From contig CM060733.1 of NCBI GenBank assembly GCA_030704615.1, forward strand, positions 33,728,001-33,792,000: a stretch of 64,000 bases of DNA. The letters run 5' to 3'. This DNA comes from Takakia lepidozioides. Taxonomy: Eukaryota > Streptophyta > Takakiopsida > Takakiales > Takakiaceae. The notes under the pieces are model-generated. The model saw only the letters and a program-made list of their open reading frames with translations. It was not told the origin of the DNA and made no database searches. Shown piece after piece: positions 35,687 to 47,000 of the stretch. The number at the start of each line of letters is the position of its first letter. Position 1 is the first letter of the stretch. A program made the position numbers and the translations under genes.

Positions 35687-38371
35687 GTCTACGACGAATG
35701 TGTGCACCCGGTTGTTGATGCCAGGGGGGCTGCACCCTGGCTGCCTTTTCACACCTCTGTCCTGCATAATTCTCCTCACTTTTGCGGTGTCATCCCACCT
35801 CCCAGCTGCAGCATAGATGTTCGACAGCATCACGTAAGTTGCTGCATCCTGTGGATCGCACTTGAGAAGGCCTGTGGCCGCACGTTCTGCCACCTCCACA
35901 TTGCCATGAATTCTACAGGCACCAAGCAAGGCACCCCACACTGCAGCACTTGGTTCGATTGGCATTTTGTTAATGAGGTCTTCTGCCTCCTCTAATCGCC
36001 CTGCACGGCCAAGCAGGTCCACCATGCAGCCAAAATGCTCCACCGTGGGAGTGACGCCATGATTTTGGGTCATGGATTCAAAGTAGTGGCCGCCTTCATC
36101 CACCAGGCCCACATGGCTACATGCAGAGAGAACACATGCCAAGGTGATCCCATTCGGCTTCGAGCCTTTCTGTTGCATTTCTTCAAAGAGTTGCAGAGCC
36201 TCCATACCATGCCCATGCTGAGCATATCCTGCGATCATTGCACTCCAGGATACCACGTTTCGTTCTGCCATATTGTCAAACACTTGACGTGCACCCTTCA
36301 TGTTCCCGCATTTGGCATACATGTCAGCAAGGGCAGTCTCCACAATGATGTCTGGCAGGCTTCCAGCTTTGAGGATGTCAGCATGGACCTGTTTGCCCTT
36401 CTCCAGGGCTGCCAGGCTGGCACACGCCTTCAGAACAGAAATGAACGTCACCTTGTCAGGTGTCACTCCTTCGCGTATCATCTGCGCGTACAGTGCCACA
36501 GCCTCCCTACCATGGCCATGCTGGGCATACCCCGCGACCATTGCGTTCCACGAGACCACATTTGGCTTCAAGGCTTCCTGTTGCATCTGTTCAAAAAGTT
36601 GCAGGGCCTCCCTACCACACCCATGCTGAGCATATCCTGCAATCATTGCACTCCATGAGACCACATCCCGCTCAGCCATATTGTCAAAAACTTGACGTGC
36701 GTCCTCTAAGCTCCCACATTTCGCATACATGTCAACAAGAGTATTCTCCAAATTTACATACGAGGCAATTCCAGCTTTGATGATGTCAGCATGGACCTCC
36801 TTGCCCCTTTCCAGCGCAGCCAGGCTGGCACAAGCCTTGAGAACACAAATGAAAGTGACCTTGTTGGGCAGCACCCCTTGCTGTATCATTTGCTCATACA
36901 TTGCCAAAGCCTCCCCACCAGACCCATGCTGAGCATATCCTGCAATCACAGCATTCCATGACGCCACGTCCGGCTTCAATCCTTCCTGTTGCATCTGTTC
37001 AAATAGTTGGAGGGCCTCCCCACCACACCCATGCTGGGCATATGCAGTGCTCATTGCATTCCATGACACCACATCTCGTTCAGCCATATTGTCAAACACT
37101 TGACGCGCATCTTTTATGCTCCCGCATTTGGTATACATGGTGACCAGGGCAGTCTCCAGCACGACATGTGGTGCAATTCCAGCTCTGATGATGTCGACGT
37201 GGACCGCTTTCCCCCTTTCGAAGTCTGTCAGGATGGCACACGCATTGAGAACACAAACAAAGGTAACCCTGTCAGGCTTCACCCCTTTCTGTACCATTTG
37301 ATCATACATTGCCAAAGCCTCCCTACCATATCCATGCTGAGCATATCCTGCAATCATGGCACTCCATGAGACGACATTTCGTTGAGCCATATTGTCAAAC
37401 ACGCGACGGGCCTCCTGTATGTTCCCGCATTTGGCATACATGGTGACAAGTGCAGTCTCCAGAATGATATCTGCCACAATTCCAGCTTTTCTAATGTCAG
37501 CATGAACCTCTTTGCCCTTGTCTGAGTTTCCTAAACTGGCACATGCATTCAGAACACAAATGAAGGTGACCTTGTTTGCTGTCACCCCTTCACATACCAT
37601 TTGCTCGTAGATATTGAGAGCCACACTACCATACCCATTCTCAGTATATCCTTCAATCATGGTGCTCCAAGCAACTACATTTGGTTCAGCCATATCGTCA
37701 AACACTTCATGCGCATCCTTCATGCTCCCGCATTTGGCATACATGCTGACAAGGGCAGTCTCCAAAATAACATCTGGAACAATACCAGCTTTGCACATGT
37801 CAGCATGAACCTCTTTGCCCTTTTCGAGGGAGGCCAAGCGGGCACATGCCTTGAGGATGCAAGTGACAGTGACCCTATTAGGCGTCACCCCTTCCCCTTT
37901 CATTTGCTCATAGATCTCAAAGGCCTCCCTAACACATCCATGTGTGGCATATCCTGCTATCATTGAATTCCAGGTAAATAAATCTCGTTCTGGCATTTTG
38001 TCGAACACTATGCGTGCATTTACCACACTTCCACACTTGGCATACATGTTGATAAGGCTGTTGAGCAAAAAGGTGGTTGGCATGATTCCGCTTTGGATGA
38101 TGTGAGCATGCACCTGCCTTCCCTCTGCTAGGCCTTTCATCTTGATACACTCCTGCAAGAGACAGACATAAACCGTGGAGTCTGCCAAAATGCCTCTTTG
38201 ATTCAAAATGTGCAGTGCCATTTTCAGTTGTCCTGCCTTACAGTGTGTCCTCACATTCTCACGTGAGTCATAAGACTGTTGTTTGTCTCCGTCTGTGGTT
38301 CCTCTTTCAAGAGCAATGGTCATCGAGGACATTCCTGATTGAAACAACTGCGCCTGATTCAACCCTGCCAT
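35663..38371 (-). CDS. PLS-class PPR protein, 902 codons, DYW tail broken
   Basis: The start ATG at 38371 (MAGLNQAQLF) comes one base after a CATGCAG acceptor-like site, the best-preserved start of the family here. Six S-type repeats with MYAKCG or MYTKCG signatures are seen. The usual P-L-S order is broken twice by an extra unit of about 35 residues (ALQLFEQMQQEGLKPDVASW near 36960 and EALKPNVVSWNAMVAGYAQH near 36560), making this array longer than its neighbours. E and most of E+ follow, ending VDKQIAATN-stop because of a one-base insertion in an A tract. An RNA-binding E-class protein could still be made. Without the lesion the protein would have run into a DYW domain. Confidence 0.88.
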   Translation of the reverse strand: MAGLNQAQLFQSGMSSMTIALERGTTDGDKQQSYDSRENVRTHCKAGQLKMALHILNQRGILADSTVYVCLLQECIKMKGLAEGRQVHAHIIQSGIMPTTFLLNSLINMYAKCGSVVNARIVFDKMPERDLFTWNSMIAGYATHGCVREAFEIYEQMKGEGVTPNRVTVTCILKACARLASLEKGKEVHADMCKAGIVPDVILETALVSMYAKCGSMKDAHEVFDDMAEPNVVAWSTMIEGYTENGYGSVALNIYEQMVCEGVTANKVTFICVLNACASLGNSDKGKEVHADIRKAGIVADIILETALVTMYAKCGNIQEARRVFDNMAQRNVVSWSAMIAGYAQHGYGREALAMYDQMVQKGVKPDRVTFVCVLNACAILTDFERGKAVHVDIIRAGIAPHVVLETALVTMYTKCGSIKDARQVFDNMAERDVVSWNAMSTAYAQHGCGGEALQLFEQMQQEGLKPDVASWNAVIAGYAQHGSGGEALAMYEQMIQQGVLPNKVTFICVLKACASLAALERGKEVHADIIKAGIASYVNLENTLVDMYAKCGSLEDARQVFDNMAERDVVSWSAMIAGYAQHGCGREALQLFEQMQQEALKPNVVSWNAMVAGYAQHGHGREAVALYAQMIREGVTPDKVTFISVLKACASLAALEKGKQVHADILKAGSLPDIIVETALADMYAKCGNMKGARQVFDNMAERNVVSWSAMIAGYAQHGHGMEALQLFEEMQQKGSKPNGITLACVLSACSHVGLVDEGGHYFESMTQNHGVTPTVEHFGCMVDLLGRAGRLEEAEDLINKMPIEPSAAVWGALLGACRIHGNVEVAERAATGLLKCDPQDAATYVMLSNIYAAAGRWDDTAKVRRIMQDRGVKRQPGCSPPGINNRVHTFVVDKQIAATN

Positions 38372-41300
38372 CCTGCATGCCTCAACACTTTAAAACAGAC
38401 CTTGACAGTCAAACTCACAAACTATCTCTCAAGGCTGCTAATATTTGAAGGAAAATTTTCTTCATGAGGAAATGTACCTCGGTACATGATAACATGTTGG
38501 TACCCTTCCAATCAAAGCATGGGATGGCAGCTTGCAACAAATATACAAACACCAGCTGCAATACCATTACTACCTTTTCTAAGTGACTATCGAGAAATCA
38601 ATTCTAACAACTGTGTTCGCCTTCAAACCTACAAATGCTTATGACATGACCTCTGTGTCAAATTCCGTCGGTGTGGACCACCTCCTATCCACTCCCCAAA
38701 ATTTTCTTTTATTTCTCAGTTTCCATCTAAAGGAAGAGCAGTAATGTTCATACAAGTGACGGTAGGGGATGCTGCATGGAGCACAATTGCAGTTCTCACC
38801 CAATCCACCGTATGGAGGTACTTGCCCCTAGCGTCTTCCGATGTCTGAAATTGACAATCTACCCCTGCGGATTTTTGTAGCCCCCAATCTGTAGCGCCTC
38901 TTTGGTACTCTTATGCTTGCAATCTGGTCCTCTACAATGAATCTGCACCCACACTCCATTCCTGCCTCCTTCAGCTACTCTTGCCTCCACAATAAAATTA
39001 TCTAGAACCTCGCCCCTTGCCGCAACTACCTAACAACGACAACCCCTACCCATGATTTACATAGCCAGCAGACTAACCCTACCTGCCACACACTAGTTCC
39101 TATGCTGAATTGGTGGAAAGACTTCAAAAAATGCGTGAAGGAGAGAGATGAATATGAGATTTGAAAGCAGAATATCCTTGGCAGGACAAATCCCCGCTGG
39201 ATTCTAAACTTCCCAGGTCGGAAAGAAATTGGAGACGATGGACTGTAAAGAGGGAGGTGGGTAGGGGCTCACAAAACAGGTGAGAGATGACAAGAGATGA
39301 TAAGAGACCTCCAAAACGTTGAGTATGATAAGAACTGAAGTATGTGGTGGGACAGATACTGGATTGAAAGCCACCAAGGAATGCAAGTGGGCCACGGAAG
39401 CAGGCCAAAATTCTCATCAGTGTTGATGTAAGAGCTGACATTGACAGGATGTTAAAGCGCACGAACTTGTAATCGGCACCGCTATTTCAGCCTCCCACCT
39501 GACATGACACATGTAGCAGTTGTTACGTAAAAGGGAACCATCATGAGCGAGAGAGGGGTGGCGTGGGGGATTGCCACTTGCGTTATGAGAAAAAAAAAAT
39601 GAATGCATCTAGTTGTCGGGTTGTAGCCTAACAAGTATTCACCTTAACGCCTCGATTGTCCCACCATTGCCTGGGGCTTGAAAAACATCTCTCCCAAACC
39701 TTCTCCTCGTATGTACTTTGCCTTTGTGCATAGCTGCCTGCGTTGGCAACTTTCTCACTGAAGGTGAACACGGGCAGCAGTGGCCTCTCATTTTTCTCAC
39801 CTCCAGCTGACCTCCTTGCTCATTCCCCTGCCCATAAACCTCGTCCCCCTCCGGTGGCATCCACTGCCCCGCAATTTGCAGGGAACTTGTCGAAATAAAT
39901 CTGAATGTCATGCAATTTGGAATTTGCAGAGGAGCGTGCAGAGTATCCAGCCCATAAGTGGTTGAATCTCTCAAACCTCTGAAACTCTCATCTCACACAA
40001 CCCCTCCACATAGAAGGCGGTTCTGGCTGCTGCACAAAAACACAGACAACACCTCTCCTGCGAAACAACCCACATACAGCGTCTCCCTCCGCGGAACAAC
40101 CCAAAATCATCGTCTCTCTCTCTCTCTCTCTCAACAACCCGCACGCATCAGACAATCCAAAACATCATGTCTCTCTACAGAAACAATCCACAAACATCAT
40201 CTTTCTCCCTCTGTATGATTCTTCTTCTCATAGCCTGCATTAGAGACAAAACTAAATGTCGTTCACTCATCCATTCATCCTCGAGGGTGGGCCTACTTGT
40301 TGAGAGGGATTACAATCCATGGCTCATTAGCATCGACCGTTTACACGTTTAGTTTAGACCCGTCTCGTTTGCTGTTTGCACCTCACTCATCGTGTTGCTG
40401 TCAAGGATTCGCAAGCGGCCCTCAGCAAGTTGTATTACAAGGACCCTGTGCCTACTATGCATCATTCACAGAACTTGGCTTACTGAATTGTCCATTTTTA
40501 CAAATTTACAGCTATTTTCATATTCTTGCAATGTAATGGTAGCAATGGAATTTTTTGTTGTTCCAAAGCATGGCTCTCCAAGGTCCCTCCCCACTTCATT
40601 CTCTCTCAAAACAGATGCAGAGGTGGATGAGGCTTTCTTTTGCATATATCACTTTTTCATGACTGCCTGGAGAATGGAGAAGAGCATCAAGCAAGGAAGA
40701 AGGATGTTGGTGTGCAACTCAAAAGGGGTTTGATGTGAGGTGGTGTAGTAGCCATTTAGTAAAAACTGATAAGCCGAATGTGCATTCCACCTCCCTTGAG
40801 TGTTTCAAATCTGGGATTTCGCCCTATGTCACCAACAAGACCCGCACTCAATGTCAATGTCGCACATATGCAATGTTCAAATGGATCAATAGCAATAACA
40901 GGGACCTGATGCAGAGCAGTTGTGGTATCTGCGAAAGTCCTGCAGCTGGTCCTTGCACTGGGACCTGGTGACAAAATTGTGGGGAAGACAGTAAAAGACC
41001 AACTAAATGAAAGTCTCTTCCTCACTGCTCAAATACAAAGATGCGAGTGAAAGTGTAGGCGAGGGCTTGGAGCATTGAGTTTCTTCAAGGATGGTATCAG
41101 TACAGTAACAAAACAGAAACAGTATTGTTGCATTTCCTCTAGACTTTGGCAAGCTAGCCAGCTCACAAGTGAATTAGTCAGATTCTTGCAACTAATGGCT
41201 AGTTGGTTCTAGACTCTGCTGGATGCGGTCATTTGCTGTACTATGCGGAAAACAAAACAATAATGACAAATGGCAGTAAAAGCTTCCCATTGGCACTAGA

Positions 41301-44016
41301 AGAGAACTTGTAACCTCCAAATCAATATTAATTGAAACCACAGTAGCTAACTGCAGATGCAATGTCGTCCCCTCCCAGCCAGATGATAGACGCAAAACGA
41401 CCCTGGATGTCATAGTCTTGTATGACCCACTTCAGATCTTGTGCACAAAGATCATGACAACAAGATCTTGACTTCACCATAAAATTCAGAAACACCAAAA
41501 GTGGTGCAACTAAGACTCAAAAGAACAATTTCTCATCTTCAAGGGGTAACGGTTTGATTCGGCAATGTCCACTGATCATATGAGAACAAATACTCGTTCG
41601 GCTCTAACATTCAGAAGAGGGCACGGGCACAAAGCAACTTTTGCATTTGCCTTTCTGCTGCAGGCCTAACTTAAGCTTTAAGTCACAGGAAGCTCAATTA
41701 CAATTCCCAAGTGTTAAGCTTCCGCCTTAATACATTCTGTGGTTTTCTAATGGATTGAGACCGAACATCATTGGTATAAATCACATACACCATGCCAAAA
41801 ACCACATACCATGCCTAAATTTTTTAGCTTTTCATTCCATGTTGTTGACAGTCATTTTCCAACTCGTTCCATCAAACTATGTTTTTACAGCTGTGACAAA
41901 ATTTATCCACCTCAAACGCATTGAAGTCAGTGCTCTTAGTATCGTAACTCTAAAGGGTGTCCCTACTGTCTTAAAATAACAAATGTGCACTCGCACTGAC
42001 CTAATATGGAAGCAAGATGTTCCAAAGCTGTTCAATTGTGAGCTTGAGATCTTCATGGCATCATCTCCATCCCCATCAATGTTACCATCCAGGAATCCGC
42101 CTGCATCTGCCTCGTCAGCTTCCTCCCCCTTCTTGCCAGTCACAGCCCTCTATAGTGCCGGCGTATCTCCACAAGTTCCATGAATGATGAATTGGGTGCG
42201 AAAGCCTGCTGGAAACATTCCACACAATACAGATGATATGATTTTTCGTGACACCGATGAGAATCTATGCGTTTGATGCAAATTATTGCACATTATGCAA
42301 ATGTGAATGCAATATCACTAGTCAAAGGTTACATCCCCTCACAACGAGGAAGGCTCTGACAGGGGCCATACCCAACCATGCAAGACCTTTGACAACGTGA
42401 CCCCAAAATAAAAAAGAACCAAAAACATTAGAGTTGTGAAAGTGCATTGATTCAACATGCAACAAGTCAAGTGTTTTCTCAAACATTTTCCACACCCAGC
42501 ATTCTAGGATACATTTTCTTGTACATGACATGAGAAATTGATGACATGAACTGGCCTGATAGATTAATAGGGTATTGCTGACCACTGACATATCTGCGTG
42601 GACTCTCTATGAGAGAACGAGGTCAGTCTGCCAAAAGGCCCTGTCTCCAGCCGAGAACTGGCCTCACCCAACGCAGTGGCCGAAACCATTGCTGTGTCAA
42701 CTGGTTTAAACCTCAACCCATGAGTCTTGCGGGCATGAAGTTTCTGTCAGTGACGGCCTATCCTAAACTAGATCAGCTTTAAGTTCATTCTGACAGAACT
42801 TGGAGTTGCAGAGGATACCTCAATAGTGTAATGCCTGCTACTGCCATCAAACGCAGGCCCTGCATCCAATTTCCTGGTGGTCATCATTTGCAAACCTAAA
42901 ATGCAAATCCAAGAGAGCAGACACATGCTGCAGAAACTGGAATGCGCTTTCTGTGAGTGCAAAGACCACGCGAAAAGACACACTCAATCTAGAGTGTGTT
43001 ATCAGACCGTATGAAGACCTGACTAGAAGGTTCAGATGCAGACCAGAGACTCAATGGAGCGAGTATCAAGCATAGCCTCCAACATCATCCATGAAACCAA
43101 GAGACAATGGAAGCTGGATCAGTCGATTATGTGTTTGACCCTACACCAGCATGCATGGAAAATGCATTGAATGCTTATTTGTCTTTTGGCCAACAGAGAA
43201 CCCCAGCAGGATTGTTCCTTGGAGCTACACAAACTAAGGCTAAGACACGTGATAAGCTATTCTTTTGTTCCTTAATTGCACATGCCTCTGGCCACAATTC
43301 TTGTACTCAAATCTGAGTTGATCCAGATCGGTGAAATATAAAATAGATCGCAAACAAACTTGAGCAGGGAGTGCAGAAAAAGCTAACCTGAAAGTGAAGC
43401 CAGCCTGAAGAAACCATCGATGTCTTAGAAGTGATACGAAAGAGCACCGGCTGTTCCAACTTACAATGAATGTCCTGCACTTGAGGGTGGTAGCCTCCAT
43501 GGAGCAACTTTAAATATACCAAGCTTATTTCTCCTTACGTTACTGTACAGGGATCAATGCTAACTCTTACGCCCTAGTCAAATTTACTATTAATGTGTAT
43601 GATGAGACATCTCTAAAAGTGGGGAGCCATAACATATGATATGGTCCCTACTAAAACCACCATCAATAGAATACATCTAGAGTGACTTCTGGTACTAAAG
43701 AGAGATTCTACCATTGATCCACCCTTCTTGCTGCATCTAAATACAGCAAATAACCTTTCCATTTGTGTCCTAGAACTGACAAGACCCCATGTGGGTCCAG
43801 TGAAGTCGATGTTTTTAGGACAAGGCCAAGAGATGACTCTGTACATCTAATGGTATGGCAGTCCACAGATACGTGTTTAAATATCATCAATGTACTCCGT
43901 ATCAGAGGATCCAAAACGTGTATTTGCACAATATTTAGCTTTTCGCGCCGTTGCAGACTCATTTGAATTATCGTCCCACTCTCAAAAGCTCAACAAGAGC
44001 CCTTGCTCCATGAAGC
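38372..44016. other. Long stretch with no gene recognised
   Basis: This 5.6-kb stretch separates the fourth PPR gene from the 3' end of the formin. It contains a CT microsatellite near 40117-40134 and several unassigned frames, such as 39639-39974 and 40756-41025 on the minus strand and 40392-40733 on the plus strand. None has a recognisable domain, and splice-linked conservation was not found. A real gene of an unknown family could be hidden here. Confidence 0.35.
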
Positions 44017-47000
44017 CTATCCGACCCTGGCCTTCAGAGGAGAGAACATGTCAGGATCTTTTCTGACCGGCGAAGCCTTTATCCTTTCTTTCTCAGCATC
44101 CTTCTCAGCCTTCTTCCTCTCCATCTCTGCTTGCTTGCTGTTCTCCTCAAGTGCCTTCTTGAACATAGTCACAAAGTTGAAGAGGATTGAAGTCACTGAA
44201 AATAATCACATAACACAAAATCTGTGAGGAGCAAAGAATTTCACGTGGGCCTACCCAATCATACTTGCTGTATATGCTTTCACCAGTTGGCATGTCTCTC
44301 CCATCCCACGAAACAAAAAAGAACTGAACCAACTACAAAAAGTTGGTCAAACATGGTACACTGTTGTACACAGAGGCCTAGGGTGTTGAACTGAAACTGA
44401 AAACGCAACAGATGGCAAATGCGGATACCTTGCTCAAAAGGGCACCGTGCAGGATCCTCTCCAAAATACTGTGCCAGAGAATCAGCATTGCGGCCCTGCC
44501 ACCATTAATACATACTGAGTCCACGGCTGCTTGGTCATCTAGGGATCTGTAGGTCGACCATAGAGTGCGAAGGGGGGAATGAAAGAAATCAACCTCGTGC
44601 GAGAAGGCCATAGAGATAAAACCAAATTGGAACCTGTCGAAACGAAAATCCTAGAAAAACAAAAGAACTTACCACTTCTGCATAAAGAGAAGCAAGGGAT
44701 CGCACAACTGCCTCTGCCGTGGTAAGAAAGGCTTTCAAAACCTGCATTGCACAAAGAACAGTTGCTGACAGTTTCAGACTTCACATGCACTCAGTGCCTC
44801 AACCTCACGTCGCCACGTCAGGCGCTACGACAACTTCTTAAGCAATCAGTGGATGAAAGCCAACAGTTTTCTCAACAGCCGCAAGAGTTGAACTTGTGTT
44901 TCAAACAATCCAGCCATGCCAACCACATCCAAGCTCCAGTTCAAGAAGCACCAAACATCTCATAAGGTGACTCCTTCAAAGAGAAGGAGGAATTATTTTC
45001 TGTTTACATTCAAATTTGGAAAGGTTTGTCCTGTTCATACCTCGCGAAAACCATCCGAGGTAGGCCCGTCATTCTCAGAAACAGTGAGTTCCTGCTCAAC
45101 CTTCTCCAAGCCCTTACTTATAGCTTGCATCTCTTCGGCCAATGACTTCAACTGGATCTGGAACCAATATCCACACACAAGCAACAGTTCAGGACAATGT
45201 TTTGGTCCTCCTGTTGTTTCAGAAAACCTACATGAAAGCACCTCCATAGATCTGCAATCTGAGATCCAGATTGACTATCTGTAAATGAAAATTTCACTTT
45301 TACGTGCATTGCAGGATGTTTCTTCCTGTTTACCCATGACCACCTTGTCTAGATGTGATGAGACAATTGGGAATCAGACTTACTGGATTCATTTGACAAA
45401 ACCATTATAGCTCATAGCTCTCTGGATATGGTCACTCGTGACGATGAAACAAATGAGGAAAAAGGAATTCAAACTAAATCTGCACTCGATGTGGCATAGA
45501 GATTTTCTACAAATCATCTCTTTGAACATCAACTAGATGAAAAGCCCATGAAGGAGTTACCTTTGTTGCAGCTTCTATGTGTGGCAGGTCATTGTCGAAG
45601 TCGAGCAGATCTGGCAGCTTGTCAGCTATTACCTGATCCCCAGGACAGCTCTCAGAAAGACCAGGGAATAGACTAGAGACGTTCAAAGAGAGAGAGAAGT
45701 AGCGAGAGAAATGTACTTACGACAGCTTTGCCATAGCCTTGTGGCCCTAGACCCACCCAGTTTGGATGGAGAGAGAGAGAGAGAGGGCTTATTAATCAAA
45801 AATTTAAGACAGCAGAGGATGGGAGAAGAGCAAACCTTGCAAAGGTAATGCATAAGAGTCATCTTGTTATTGCGAGCACGTGTGTCTGTAAGTTTTAGCA
45901 AGCTATCCAGCTTGAACCCAATCGCTGATCCTATCCATACAGAAACACAAAGCAAAGATAAGAGCCAGATTTAAAAAAGCCTCAAACAAGCACTTAAAAG
46001 GCCTGCTAGCAACCACAGAGCATGCAGATGTAAAGTATGCTTTTTGGACGGAAAACTAGCCTAGTCAATGGTTAGTTCTACAGGCAATCAGAACAGATAT
46101 GGCATTAATCTGGGTGCAGTTAGTCATCTCATCAATAAATAGTGCTCCACATGCATGTTCAAGTGTCTGAAAAAAAAATCTCTAGCAGGCAAACTGACTA
46201 CCAGGAATTAACATGGGAAACCCTAAGATCATGGATGTGTCGACCAGCTCTTTAGGCTTCAGTTGCTTGGAAATGATGCTGCAGCTTAAATGCACCAACC
46301 ACTACAGGAACCTAGTAAGGTTTGCACTTCCACATCATCAGCCCTCCTCGACCAGCTCTTTAGGCTTCATTTGCTTGGGAAATGATGCTGCAGCTTAAAT
46401 GCACCAACCACTACAGGAACCTAGTAAGGTTTGCACTTCCACATCATCAGCCCTCCTCGACCAGCTCTTTAGGCTTCATTTGCTTGGGAAATGATGCTGC
46501 AGCTTATATATGCACCAACATCCACAGGGACCTAGTAAGGATTGCACTTTCACATCATCAGCCCTCCTCACACTGTGGGGCTACTTTCCCCTGAAGAACT
46601 ATTTGAACACAGCACATGGCACTATGCATACCTCGTGCAGTTCCTGAATTCAAAGCATTGCCAAGGGAGAGAATGGTCTGCATCACTCGACGCAACTTTG
46701 TGGAGTCTCTCACCTGATTCACATGAACATACTCAGAAATATTCACCAACCCTACAGCAACAATATGAACCATATGCAGCCATAAGCCTCCCATGAACAT
46801 GTTCCAATTTTGTACTGGCTCCCCCACCTCATGAGCAAATCCATACAATACACACCCAAAAATCAAGTCAGAAATCAACTGGTGTTCCCAGATCTTTGTG
46901 TAGGATTCTATTATGCCAGAAAAGAAGTGCAATCCCAAGACGACCGTTGCTAGAGCAACCACAACAACCTACCTCTCTGGAGGCATTATTGACAGTCTCC

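Noticed and set aside
36035-36658. 207-codon plus-strand frame
   Set aside because: It is antisense to the fourth PPR gene and reflects its codon pattern.
40756-41025. Open minus-strand frame and an overlapping plus-strand segment after an acceptor-like site (VLQLVLALGPGDKIVGK)
   Set aside because: Sounds protein-like but I could not link it to neighbouring exons or to a known family.
42100-42320. Minus-strand peptide with Cys/His spacing (YCVECFQQAF, later RRHYRG) resembling a zinc finger
   Set aside because: Only one short segment with a stop straight after; no splice partner or matching domain found.
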